Origin: Kappaphycus alvarezii
Lineage: Eukaryota; Rhodophyta; Florideophyceae; Gigartinales; Solieriaceae
Direction: 5' to 3'
NCBI GenBank assembly: GCA_002205965.3
Contig: NADL03000076.1
Coordinates: forward strand, 349,373 to 413,372
DNA length: 64,000 bases
Numbering within the stretch: the stretch's first letter is position 1; each line of letters starts with the position of its first letter. This document shows positions 1 through 9,920 of this stretch, piece after piece. Both the position numbers and the translations under genes were made by a program. The notes under the pieces are model-generated. The model was not told the DNA's origin. It was given only the letters and a program-made list of their open reading frames with translations, and ran no database searches.

Positions 1-876
1 ACTTTGCAACGACACCCTCCCCACACGACACCCGGGTGCCATCTTTCCAGCGCCACCTACAGTAGTTGTCGTAAGGCCACCAGCCTTTTCCTTTCCGTCA
101 ACAACATCCCCCAAGACGACTGTCCGCTCCAATCCTCCCTCCATTCGCATTAACAGCACGTGACGGGGTTCTCGGACACCGTCAGAATCGACGATCATTG
201 TATCCTCATTCAAAGGTTTCTTCTCAGCAACTTATCCATCAACCTCGCCAAAACATCCTCACGGGCGCCCACAGTGGACACACCAAGACGTTGACAATGA
301 GCCTTCAAAGTATGCAAATCAGCGTCCTGCAGGCGGCCAACATCCACCAATTCAGGGCGTGCAGCAATTGCACTATTGGTACCTGCGCTGGGTGCCGGAC
401 GATGTGGACCAGCAAAGCGCAGGAGCGAAGCGTCATGCGACTTGCGGTCAGTGGGAAGGGGCTAGGGGAGGGTTCCGGGTGCGGAGGGAGGTCTCGACGC
501 CGGTAGGCTCGACGGGCGGGAGTGAGGCCGAGGGACGGGGATTTGGACCGGCGCGCAGGGAGTAGTGACTGCTCGGGGTGTCTTCATGGCGGGGTGCGGA
601 GTGCGGGGGGGTGGGAGAGGGGCCGAGGGGTGATGCGGCCGGAGGGGGAGGTGGTGGGGGGGATTGGACGGCGGGGGTGGGTGTTGGTTTGGGGGCTCGG
701 GGGGGACGTGGAGGGACGAGGGGAGACTTGGATCTCTTCTTCGTAGGATGAGCCTTCTGTGTGGTGTTGGCTCGGACTGGAGAGGTTGTCGGGGGTGGTT
801 GAGGTTGGGCCGGGGTGGACTCACGTCGGGAGGTGAAAAATGCCCGAAAGGCACTTGATAATCTTCGTTGGGCCAT
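1..876 (-). pseudogene. Proline-rich protein with SAP domain, partial and frame-broken
   Basis: Seen: a minus-strand reading frame starts at ATG 876-874 (MAQRRLSSAFRAFF...) and runs through a long Pro/Ser/Arg-rich linker to a stop near 448. The next frame carries a SAP-like helix-extended-loop-helix at about 330-210 (PELVDVGRLQDADLHTLKAH, then ...GAREDVLARL). A further +1 shift near 225 keeps the frame open (NEDTMIVDSDGVREPRHVLL...) to base 1, where the gene leaves the window. Known: SAP motifs bind AT-rich DNA and occur in nuclear and chromatin proteins, and in some TE proteins. Inference: one protein broken by two frameshifts, or by short introns or assembly errors. The G-rich plus strand over the Pro-rich part produces overlapping ORFs that I treat as shadows. 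No neighbour shows a link. Moderately sure of the SAP call, unsure whether it is a host gene. Confidence 0.5.
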
Positions 877-1309
877 GACGTGGAGGGGTATGGAGGAAGA
901 TGAAGGGAGGGGTTGGGGTTGGAGTGGGTTGAAGGAAAGTGGAGGGGGGAAGATGAATGGAAAATTGTAGGGTGATTGCGGATGGGATGATGGAAGGAAG
1001 AGTGTGTGGTGGTGTTTCGATTCGCGTCCCTGCAGGAACAACTGTCGAGGAAGTGAAAGGGAGAGCTGATGACCAAAAGAGATGGTGATTAGGGGCAGTG
1101 ACAAAAGTGGACGAGAACGACAAGATAGGGGCCGATGTTGAACCCTCAGTTGTAACCGCACCCGGATGACGATCCGGGGTGTCGATTTATAACAAGACTT
1201 GCCTCTAGTTGTAGTCGCCGTCAAACAGCGCAATCAGAGCACGCCAGAACTGTAGAAATTTTCAAATAATTTGGCGCCTTTTTCATTCCCCCTAGATTGC
1301 GTCCGTCCC

Positions 1310-2290
1310 TCAGTGGTAGTACTGTACTATTGCTTTTTTCCCTCTTAAATCTGCTATACTACGGTATGTACAGTACTGTACACTAACCAACTGTTTGTCC
1401 GCCCCCCAATGACCAGTTCATTGTTCGGAGGATACAAGTGGATCAAGATGATCAACTCACCTGTTGAACAGCTCTTCTTCCAAACCAAAATTCTGTAAGC
1501 CCCCTTGATCCCTTGGCCATCATCAATACTGGACCAAATACAGTATACTGCGATATTGCTTCGTCCTGCTCTTTTAGCAACCCAATATTTTCAATGAATC
1601 AAGCCGTTTGGGGACAGGAGACAGCTCCGCTAAAGATGTTCTCCTGTCGACAACGCCGCAACAAGAAATTTTGTCGACAACCGACAAGGGAAACAACAAC
1701 ATCACTCTTGTACAACGGAATCCGTGAGTCACTTGTCAAAGGCCTCAACTAGGCGAATCACCAAATATGACAGGATACCGTACTAGAGCACGCATACTGC
1801 ATTGTACAGTACAGGCGGTACCGTACCATGCCCCATGCCAGTGTCTACCGTGAACAAAAGGAGTACTGTACAGTACAGTAGCTGTTCCTCGTGAAAGGCC
1901 TTTCACATGTAGTGTACAGCATCAGCAGCCAAGTTTGTCTCGAGTTGCGATTACTGTCTTTTTTCTTACTGTAAGTACCGTAGTACCGTACCCGCTTAAT
2001 GCAACAAATTGCCAGATGTCGTTCATATCAGGATACTGTACAGTATATGCCGTACAGTACCCTACAGAGGTTACAGTAATGGGGAAATTTAAATTTAAAT
2101 GAGGTTGTTTACTTAATTTTCCTGATGAAAGCAATCGCAGACGGGCCCTAATTTGGGTAGCCACTTACAGTACATACCCTCACAACTGAGGCTAATGGGG
2201 TTCAAGGAGTGGTTTACTCGAATGTAAAAAAAATGTACAGTGCAGTGCACTGTATTGCATTGTACTCATTAACCTTTAATCCCTACCCAC
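1310..2290. repeat. TACTGTA/TACAGTA-rich non-coding stretch
   Basis: No convincing ORF. The block is packed with overlapping TACTGTA, TACAGTA, GTACCGTA and GTACTGTAC words, for example at 1319-1383, 1790-1882, 1965-2072 and 2225-2265. The same words recur at 24120-24175, 31121-31144, 36640-36770 and 41580-41620. They resemble degenerate microsatellite or hairpin-forming DNA. I see no gene in it. Confidence 0.5.
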
Positions 2291-2300
2291 AGCCTCTCTA

Positions 2301-2712
2301 GTGTCTATTGTACCGTTGTCCTCATATGAGGACAACTTTTACCCCTTTTTTTCAATACAATTTTTTTTTACCTCAGCGCATTTCTTGTCCCTCCGCATTA
2401 GTTCATGAGTGTAGATGACCGATCAAAACAAACTTTTCAAGATTCTTGACCTCGGTGAAGGCTAGAGCAATTTTCCCTCACCAGCTTCCGCTCTTCGCAA
2501 CAAGTTGTGAAAACGGCTTCATTTTGGAAGGAAATATAGTTTGTATTATCGTGGGGGTTTTAGAAACGAGGGGCATGTACAGTAATTCTTACTGTAACTT
2601 AACAAAAGAAACCTTTTTTGCAGTAAAAATTTCAGGCTTCCAAAACATTTACTCTTCCAAAATGTAACGGAAACGGTCCTCATATGAGGACAGAGCATGG
2701 TCGTATAGACAC
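2301..2712. mobile_element. Short TIR element (MITE-like) with internal palindromes
   Basis: Left end TA|GTGTCTATTGTACC (2299-2314) is the inverse of the right end ...ATAGACAC|TA (2705-2714), and TA flanks both sides as in Tc1/mariner-type insertions. Just inside each end is a copy of a CCTCATATGAGG palindrome (perfect 22 bp at 2315-2336; perfect 16 bp at 2676-2691). The 412-bp body has no ORF that I trust. Inference: a non-autonomous Tc1/mariner-like element; the autonomous partner is not identified. Confidence 0.5.
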
Positions 2713-2714
2713 TA

Positions 2715-4659
2715 GTGTCTATTGGACAAGTGTCATCAATTGATTACATATGTAATCAATTGACGCCTTTTCTTCGCTTTCCATTTTCCTTCACGTCTCT
2801 GCTAGCTGCGCAAGGTTGCCGTTCAGAGCTTTCGCACGTTCACTGCCTCGAGAAACCAATTTACTTCTGCGCAAGATAGGTTGTAGCGGATGCGCCTGAC
2901 TTTATTTGTGGTGTTATACAATAGCTGAAAATCAAAAAATCAGAGGCACCATGCATCATTTTTTAAAAAATTTCAACAGTTAGGTCGTTTTTTCTTTCCC
3001 CTTGAGCATCACGTGGGCATTGTTTTCGTCTGTGCTGGGTGGTTAGAGTTGGGAGTATCGACGTCAGGAGGATCTGAGCCAGTTGTCCACGCTATACGGT
3101 GACTTTAAGAGGAGCATGGTGAATCGGCGGAGTATGCACTGTTAACCGATGACCTTCAAAATGCTTTTAACTTGGTCAGCCGCAGTGCGATTTGACGGAG
3201 GTCGAACAGAGATTCCCGGAGCTCTTCCCTTGGGTCATTACACGTACGCGGTAAACCGGGGTCATCTATGTGTGGGGATGATATGCTACGGAGCGTGGTT
3301 GGCGTGCAGCACGGGGATCCGCTGGGTCCACTTTAATTCTCCCTTGTGCTGCAAGAAGTGACGCGGGAACTCAAAATCCCCCTGGAAAATGAGGGCGACC
3401 ACAGGCGGGCCTTCCCTACTCCTGTATCTGTGGTACTTGACGATGGGTATATACTGTAGTTGGCACCCATGAAGCCATTCGAACGGCACTACAGTCCTCT
3501 CCTCCCCGGAGGTACGCAGTTTGGGTGTAGACCTCCGCATCGATAAGTGTGCCGGCTGGTGGCCAACCATCCCGACCCTACCTGGTCAGCAGTCCCTCCC
3601 ATATGAGCTTCGGCAGAACTATGACGACGGACAAAAGTGCTCCGCGCTCCCATCGGGTCGGACCTAATCATGGAGCGCGAGTTCACAACGCACGTCACTT
3701 CGTTACAGCCTCTCCTCAAATCCCTCTTAACCCTGGAGGATACTCATGTAGCTCTCCACCTACTGCGGACCTGCTTTGGTGTAGTCGGATCAAACTACCT
3801 CTTACGTGTAGTTCTCCCTAATTCCACTCTCAAGGGAGCTGCGGAATTCGACACCGCTGTTGAAGACAGGCTGCGGCGGATGGTGGGCGGGGTTCTGGAC
3901 GCCGACACTTTTCGGGAATTACAACTTCCTATTGCGCCCTTTGAGCCCCGCAAGCCAACATTTGGCATCGGGCTCCGCTCCGCTAAGCTGACTGCGGCGG
4001 CTGCCTTCCTTTCCCCGTGTCCCCCACATGTGCCCTGTGCTCTACCCTTCTCCCTGTGCTACCGAACACTGCTCTCCAATCTTACACATCCGCAGTTCGG
4101 GCTCATGACCAGTGGAAGAGCAAGTGGCACCCGAGAAGGTTGTCCAGTTCACGGCTATAGACTCAAGGCAGCGGTTTGGGCAAGGGCAACTCGCTCGCCG
4201 AGTTGAGTAAAAGGCCTTTGACGCCATGCCAAAGGGGGATGAGAGGACCGCGGCATTCGGAGCCTCGTTGTCAGCGGATGGTTGCAAGGACTGGCTTTCA
4301 TGACAACCGGCTCTAGGCCTGGGCACCTACATCTGGGACCGCAATTTATAAGACGTGGTTGCAGTTTCAGGGCATCACTGCTTCCTCCCGCTTCAAAATA
4401 CCACAAGGGGAAATGCCTATGGCACGACTCGCAAGAACGGCTGTTTGTCGCAGACCTCTCCCAAGCCACCCGGCATCCTGTCCTCGAGCCTCCGGCGTCG
4501 GTGAGAGCAATTCCGTATAGCGCCTGGTAGCAAGACTTTTTTTGAGCGTCGAAGGCATCCGCAGCGGGGACTGGCGTGGCGGACGAATAGACAGGCTGAT
4601 TCGCAGAGATATGTAAAAGTAACTACAGTATTATTTTTTTTGCCTTGTCCAATAGACAC
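2715..4659. mobile_element. Segment bounded by 16-bp terminal inverted repeats
   Basis: Perfect inverted ends GTGTCTATTGGACAAG (2715-2730) and its complement CTTGTCCAATAGACAC (4644-4659), each flanked by TA, bound 1945 bp. The left end directly abuts the shorter TIR element and shares its first ten bases. A perfect 28-bp palindrome follows at 2736-2763. The interior holds a LINE reverse-transcriptase fragment rather than a DNA transposase. Inference: a DNA-transposon shell into which a LINE inserted, or a TIR element that captured LINE sequence. The right end is also present in the second copy of this locus (about 57494-57509, with one base missing). Confidence 0.5.
3120..4530 (+). pseudogene. 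Non-LTR (LINE-like) reverse transcriptase, degenerate
   Basis: Seen: in shifting frames, LQNAFNLVSRSAI from about 3155 (the first RT Asp region, D-x-x-NAFN), then GVQHGDPLGPL at 3301-3333 followed by an in-frame TAA, then VVLDDGY with the catalytic Asp pair at 3439-3444. From 3637 there is the post-RT region (TLEDTHVALHLLRTCFGVVG, later FGIGLRSAKLTAAAAFL). The tail to about 4530 is the distal C-terminal region shared with the fragments at 22.7 and 57.2 kb. Known: this motif order is typical of LINE-type RT ORFs. Numerous stops and frameshifts make it non-functional. It lies inside a TIR-bounded segment, and its distal half (from about 3900) is duplicated at 56.76 kb. Confidence 0.75.
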
Positions 4660-5050
4660 TACAGTAGTGTCAATACATTAGCCATAAAATTTGAAAAAAT
4701 AGTCTACTTAAACCGGAGTCCCAGGCTTCAACAACCTCCAAAAGTGATATAGAGAAGTTCAATTCACCATCATGCCATTTGGTAAAATAATTTAGCCAAC
4801 TATGTAGGCCAAAGAAAAATCTTAGAATAACAGCAAGAGGGAGTGGCACTGAGTGAGATGGTCCGCCACCTTTAAAGATTGCGGAAAGCGATCCAAATCT
4901 TCTTGAAATTTTCCACAGATACAATAACAAGCACCAGAGTTATAGACCGTCAAAACTTTCACCTCAAGATAGGAGACCGATCATCCGTGAAGCCTCCAAA
5001 GGTGAAACAAGCGCCAGCGGAATTCAAAAATCACTCAATTTACCGATTAC

Positions 5051-5294
5051 TGTGTTAGCTAGTAGTTAGTCGACTCATTTAGGGCACACATGTAGTACGA
5101 TTGTGTTGGTGGGCTCGTCGGTTTCCGCCGCTTGGCCCCGACGAACTTTTACCCATTACTTATACCGGGGCACATCTGCCCCAGAGTAAAGAGGTAACCG
5201 AAGGAACATCAATTGCATTTTATCACGACATCGAACCACTGTTTTTTGAGTTGCAGTTGCCCCTTCGTGTCCCAACCAGTCTTTGTCTACAACA
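5051..5294 (+). repeat. Solo copia LTR with 5-bp target duplication
   Basis: 244 bp beginning TGTGTTAGCTAG and ending TCTACAACA (TG...CA), flanked by ATTAC on both sides (5046-5050 and 5295-5299). It is nearly identical to the two LTRs of the full copia element at 57902-58148 and 63171-63418, which have the same ATTAC flanks. Inference: the internal part was lost by LTR-LTR recombination. Confidence 0.9.
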
Positions 5295-5334
5295 ATTACA
5301 GTGAGAAAAACTCAGTCGATCCTCTCAGTAGAGC

Positions 5335-5860
5335 CAAATTTGTACTATAGGAAGGCTAAGAAAATTTTCCCTCACACAGACGCACAAGAAAACTTGTGTA
5401 CAGTGGGCCCGAGCCTGGGCATCTTGGACTATGTCAAACTGGGACCGCTTTTTGTTTTCTGATGAGAAAAAATTAACCTTGACGGTCTTGATAATCTAGT
5501 ATTATTGGCACGGTCTGCGGAAAGAAGAAAGGATGTTTTCGAGTCGCCAGATGGGGAGTGGGTTGAGGATGATTTAAGCCGCATCTTTAGAGAAAGAAAA
5601 TCAGATATCGCCTTCCTAAGTGGGAAACAGAACGTTTTTGCTTACGCACACATTTTCCAGGAATTTTTGTTACCATTCGAAGCCGAGTATCATCCAAAAT
5701 GGTGGTATTTCAGAAGAATAATGGAGCAATTCACACAGCGAATGTTACAAAACAATGGTTGGTTTCAAAAAATATAAGTGTAATGGGATAGAATTCCCGT
5801 AGTCTGGATCTAAACCTAATTTAGAATGCTTGTCAAATACTTGCGCGCGTTTTTGACAGA
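5335..5860 (+). pseudogene. Tc1/mariner transposase fragment, copy 1
   Basis: Seen: the DDE-type region WDRFLFSDEK, with a catalytic-Asp context, at about 5441-5470. After frameshifts come FQKNNGAIHTANV at about 5708-5745 and WNSRSLDLN near 5790-5815. Known: mariner/Tc1 transposases have FSDE, then QQDNAPxH, then SPDLNPIENLW. The second catalytic Asp is replaced by Asn (QKNN where QQDN is expected), and the IEN motif is interrupted by TAG. Both faults are shared with copy 2 at 63.4 kb, so they predate the duplication. The N-terminal DNA-binding half is not recognisable. Not functional. Confidence 0.75.
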
Positions 5861-5939
5861 AAATTTCGGCAGTTTAACAGTTTTGTGGAATTTAAAGCGT
5901 TAAATGCTCAATAGTGTCCGCAAATTGACACTTCGCTTC

Positions 5940-6500
5940 TGTACACTTGGATTAGAAGCGTGCATGAGCGTTTTTTGATGTTATTGAGCGCAACAGCGCA
6001 AAATTTGATTACTTGGTTAGCTCTTTATCTTGTCATAGATGAGATTACCATTCTGCTTATAGTTATTTAGGGTACCGAAATACCTTTTTCTGCTTTTCAG
6101 AGCAACGACTTGATGAATGCTGTTGAATTTCTGCATTACTGTTTAATTTTCAGGAAATTATGATTGCTAAAATTTTTTTAAAAATAGCCAATCAGTGCTG
6201 TGGAAACTCTAAATTTTGGTGCCCCTCTTTTGTTCTTTCTGGTACTGTAAAATTGTGGTCCTCCTATAAGAGCGTAGTTTAGGGCTAATTTTTTTAAGCG
6301 AAAATTTGTATTGGTTTCCTTCAAGACACAAGAATATCTCGTCCACAGTACTGCAAACTAACATCTAATGCCTATCATGAACCCTTAAAAACCCCCTTAA
6401 AAATAGCAATAAAGGCAACACAAAATATGCAAAACCCCTAGGGTGACATGGTTGGAGAGGAATAGACATGCCGAACAACTTGCCTCATCTCGTTGCGTGG
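5940..6500. other. AT-rich spacer without recognised features
   Basis: No ORF longer than about 60 codons with plausible composition and no repeat that I can match elsewhere in the window. I see nothing annotatable in it. Confidence 0.4.
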
Positions 6501-6581
6501 CGTATGCTTTAAATAGCAGTTTTGCGCGCCCTTTGATATCCCAGAATGCTCGGCATTGACTCGCTACTCCTGTAAATATCT

Positions 6582-7241
6582 TCATCTGTATACACATACT
6601 TGTACAAGCCGCGAATACCCACAAAACATTCGGAGACGTGCATTATCCCCTGAGCGGAAGATGTGCGAAGAATCACGAGGCGCCAGTGTGAGATTGATTG
6701 AGCTGTCAAATAAGACCTGGAAAATAGTCCCAGACGCCAAGTCCATACGGTGCATGATCCAGGGTCGAGAAAATTGAAGATTAAACAGCTCATTAAAGCT
6801 CCCAATGTGCAAACTGTGAGACCCATAATATCTTCCTGCTGGATGTTCTACCACAAATTTCCTGAACACCCTATTCATTGCTGTGCCCAAAGAAAGGCTC
6901 ATGCTATGCTCATTTCCCGGAACATGGAACAGAAAGTTGTCCAATGGTCGTCTCTGTTGCCACTTGGCGATAAGGTTACTTCGCTGTCCCCCTATTGTCC
7001 TAGGGCAATCTAAATTCCTTGGATATGACAACAGAAGCGGACAGTTTGTCAACTTCCCTTTCCAGTGAGTAGGCGTAGCTTGAATCCCCCATCCTCCGTC
7101 ACATCTGTTGTACGTGCAGAAAGATAGAGCAGGTGTAGCGCGTGTTCGCAGAGCAGCAGAGCCACTGAAGTGGTTGGCAAGGCGAGACGACAGGGACAAA
7201 TTTATCCCTCCCTCTAACCTATTGTGGGGTGTTGAGCGCAC
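6582..7241 (-). CDS. Unrecognised 219-aa open reading frame
   Basis: An open minus-strand frame of 219 codons (MRSTPHNRLEGGINLSL...QVCVYR). I recognise no domain. Composition is mixed, with no signal peptide and no clear coiled coil. An overlapping minus-strand frame continues at 6826-6509, so this could be a frameshifted TE remnant. It ends beside a repeat that begins at 7223 and recurs at 50233. It may be a chance ORF. Confidence 0.25.
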   Translation of the reverse strand: MRSTPHNRLEGGINLSLSSRLANHFSGSAALRTRATPALSFCTYNRCDGGWGIQATPTHWKGKLTNCPLLLSYPRNLDCPRTIGGQRSNLIAKWQQRRPLDNFLFHVPGNEHSMSLSLGTAMNRVFRKFVVEHPAGRYYGSHSLHIGSFNELFNLQFSRPWIMHRMDLASGTIFQVLFDSSINLTLAPRDSSHIFRSGDNARLRMFCGYSRLVQVCVYR

Positions 7242-7400
7242 AAAAGTTAATCGATGGTTAAACTATTGGTGATGCTTCTGTAAACAGTTCGAATCATCAG
7301 ACCAGGGTTTATATAGTAAAAGTACACAACACCAACAGAGATAAAGTGAAAGCAAACGGTGTTGATTCAAAGGTATTCTAGAATAAGAGACCCTAAATGT
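7223..7400 (+). repeat. Repeat shared with 50233-50410, left of Harbinger 1
   Basis: Begins TGTGGGGTGTTGAGCGCAC and contains CCAGGGTTTATATAG (about 7300) and a CAAACGGTG stretch (about 7356). The same ordered landmarks occur at 50233-50410. Each copy lies 0.45-0.6 kb upstream of a Harbinger transposase ORF, so it may be the element's left region. A solo LTR is the alternative, since it starts with TG and has a TATA-like motif. Its end is not resolved. Confidence 0.4.
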
Positions 7401-7838
7401 ATCAAACTAAAATGTTCCAAAGTCTCATTTAGCAGCTAGCAGTGATACCGACAGCACTAAACATCATGACAAAGTTCCATCGCTCCAAGCGGCAAGGAGA
7501 CATAAAGTGGGGTCTGAAGTGATTCGAGAACCATGTGGTACAGCTGGGATGGCTCCATGTAATTTCCTTGGCGCAAAGTGATATGAACTTGTCTTTTACA
7601 TTGGTGTTTGGGTACAGTGGGTGCATTCGGGAAATGCTAATTGGCCAATTGGCCAAAAAGCCAACAATGAGAGCCCTTAAAAGTGGTGAAATTCGCCAAA
7701 TATGATCAACTAGGAGACCCCGTAGGGGTCTCTCCACTTCGCCACATGCCAGATGTGACATAAAACAATGTTTTGGAGGTGCAAGTAAGTATCAAATTGA
7801 CACCATACATCATATCGAACACACCTCCAACCGCTATG

Positions 7839-8938
7839 CATCCAAAAAGACGAAAGGCTATGGATGCCTTGGCAGTTTCAGCTGCATCCCTCACTGTTGC
7901 GATAGTCGACTTCCGAATTCGTCGATCCCGAGCGCGACCCCGGCGCTCCAATCGGTATCGACGCAGCGCAATATTCGCTGAGCAGCACTGATCCATCCGA
8001 TTAGAAGCTCCAGCTCAAACCCGTGGAACCAGATTCTGTCCTGTGGTACAGACGATGACTTTCTGCTTACAGCAAATTTTACTCGTACATTAGTCGAGGA
8101 TCAGCTCCTCCCCTGGTTTGCGGCAGAACGACAGCTCATTAACTATGGGAGCCCGTTTCGATACGGAGCAAAGACAAGACGAAGACATCCAATTTTACGT
8201 TCTGTTGATTTGCTCGGATTGACTCTTTGGTACCTCAAGGACAAGTGCCCGATTTATAAACTATGCCCTACATTTGGTGTAACCGATAGAACCGTTGTTG
8301 TGTGTTGGACTACAGTTTGAAGTGATGAGGGGTTTGGTTAAAAACAGAAGGAGTGTGAAATTCGCTGGCCAACTGTATCTGAAATGGAGGCTTCCGCAAA
8401 CTTGCTTTGTTCCAACCAGCTTCATGATCCGCTTCTGCAGGGTTTTTTTTAATAACTGATGATGATTGAATGCGTGCGCTGATTACAATGAACCAAATTT
8501 ACAAAACGCCTTTTATGAGGCGTTTACGACATCTGTGGAGGTTACGAGCTTGTTCATAATTAACTTCTCTGGGAATTAATTCACGCTGCTGTGCGATATC
8601 CTGGCAGTTTGCATGATAACAAACTGGCCTCTGCTTCCGGCTTGTACTACTATAAACTATCAGATGAGGTGACGCCATCTGGATTTGCTATTCTGGGTGA
8701 CACGGCATTTGTTAATAACACTAGGGTCGGTAACGGAAAGATATTGCGCAGCAGAAAGGCGAACGAGACAAGTGACATTTATGAGTCATCCTACCGAGCC
8801 GCTGTGGACTTACTTTTACAAAGAGCAATGCCGAGCGAGCGACAGAGTGCAGAATGGGGAATTACCTCCGTAAAGGCGACATTGCAAGGCTCAAGGTCCC
8901 GCTACCAGCAGACGCAGCAAAGCGCTTACGGCTTCTGA
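7839..8938 (+). pseudogene. PIF/Harbinger transposase (HARBI1-like), element 1
   Basis: Seen: an N-terminal basic region from ATG 7839 (MHPKRRKAMDALAVSAASL). After a frameshift comes NPWNQILSCGTDDDFLLTAN and then the HTH-like region PILRSVDLLGLTLWYLKDKC (about 8190-8250). After more breaks come NACADYNEPNLQNAFYEAF (about 8470-8530) and the DDE core PGSLHDNKLASASGLY, then GFAILGDTAF, then MPSERQSAEWGI (8591-8938). Known: the order is that of DDE_Tnp_4 / Harbinger nucleases, with motifs of the PGSxHD and xxDxxF types and a C-terminal RxxxExxxG-like motif. The expected length of about 350 codons fits. At least three frame breaks make it inactive. A SANT-like ORF converges on it from 9920, the usual two-gene Harbinger design. 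Confidence 0.8.
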
Positions 8939-9069
8939 CCATATGTTTCCATTTGTCAAACTATAGGACAAGATATGTAGGATTGAATCAAATCCGCACA
9001 GTTTACAGCCGGATTCAGCAGAGAGGGTAAAGAAAATAAAACCAAAGTTGGTTTACCATGAAGCTTCTA

Positions 9070-9920
9070 GCCCTGAGATTCCGATAAACTCTTGATCATA
9101 ACAGCCATTTGTTGCAACAACTCATTCTTTGGACGCAAACTCTCGGCAACCTCTTCCTTGATAGTACTTTTAATGTCATCTTCCTTCATCGCATTCGTAG
9201 TTTTGCCTTCCGGTGCCGAAAGCGCCTGCGAAATCGCACCCATGTGCGATGAAATTTGACCGGCGTGCTTGGGAAGCTCGCATCAATACTAGCAGACCTC
9301 TTTGAAGGCGTTCCTGTTTCCGTACTTCCGCCTTCCGCTTCCCAATCCTAGTCCCAGAGGCTCAGTTTCGTCTGCGTTTTACACTCCCACCAGCTGCCAA
9401 GTTCATTTGCGATTCGTTTTGGTCATCATCGCTGTCCTTCCAAGCACAGTCGCCGTGGCCTAGTTCTGTATGTTTCGCGCAAGGTGTTTCGCCCGCCTTA
9501 TCGGCTCGGAGCATAAACGGTCGCCTTTCTTCTTGGCATTAGCCAACTTGTCAAACTTATTCTTGAGGGATTCTTGATCCCGCACACGCCGATCATTCCC
9601 TTCCGCAACGTCTTGCATATCGCAGCAACAACTGCCCAGTGGTTACTGCCCATCGGCTCGACCTCCTCCACCGCATCAAGAATTGCCTTCGTGTCGTCTG
9701 CGGAATGATTACGGGCACCGACGAGTGTTTTTTTTGTCTGTCTGCCCGTTCCGCTCGAGGGTGGAGAGCTTGGAGTCCCGACCAAAACGGTGGGTCCGGA
9801 CGGTGACTGTAGGGCGCCCCGCCGGAGGCGACGAGATAGTATCCGGTGATGCAAAGGAACCTCTGGCTCCCTGGAACCGGGAGCGGATAGAGATGCCATA
9901 ATGTCGAGGGCGGCAGGCAA
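9070..9920 (-). pseudogene. SANT/Myb-like (DUF6818-type) protein of Harbinger 1, frame-broken
   Basis: Seen: the minus ORF from ATG 9920 (or 9899, MASLSAPGSREPE) has a Ser/Pro/Arg-rich start and then a Myb/SANT-like helix set GARNHSADDTKAILDAVEEV, then PMGSNHWAVVAA (about 9720-9610). After frameshifts an acidic and charged C-terminal tail reads MKEDDIKSTIKEEVAESL and PKNELLQQMAVMIKSLSESQ, ending at TAG near 9072; it has coiled-coil character. Known: Harbinger elements carry a transposase plus a Myb/SANT-like DNA-binding protein needed for transposition, often convergent. The match to the DUF6818 type is from memory of that family's RNxSxxET-LL-VEE-LPxGSxxW pattern. Inference: this is ORF2 of Harbinger element 1. 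The neighbour on the right is a fragment similar to an ORF beside Harbinger 2. Confidence 0.65.

Larger units (their letters stand above)
4665..5935 (+). mobile_element. Tc1/mariner element relic (copy 1) with internal solo LTR
   Basis: The left end AGTGTCAAT (about 4666) is matched by the inverse ATTGACACT at about 5926-5934. The interval of about 1.27 kb includes a mariner-type transposase relic and a 244-bp solo copia LTR; without the LTR it is about 1.0 kb. The inverted ends match over only nine bases, so the boundaries are tentative. The same sequence in copy 2 begins at about 57510 and runs beyond the right edge of the window. Confidence 0.45.

Noticed and set aside
448..1233. Several long overlapping ORFs on both strands over the proline-rich region (e.g. 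plus 522-746, minus 1076-462)
   Set aside because: Strong strand composition bias (G-rich plus strand) keeps all frames open; only the frame leading toward the SAP part from ATG 876 was kept.
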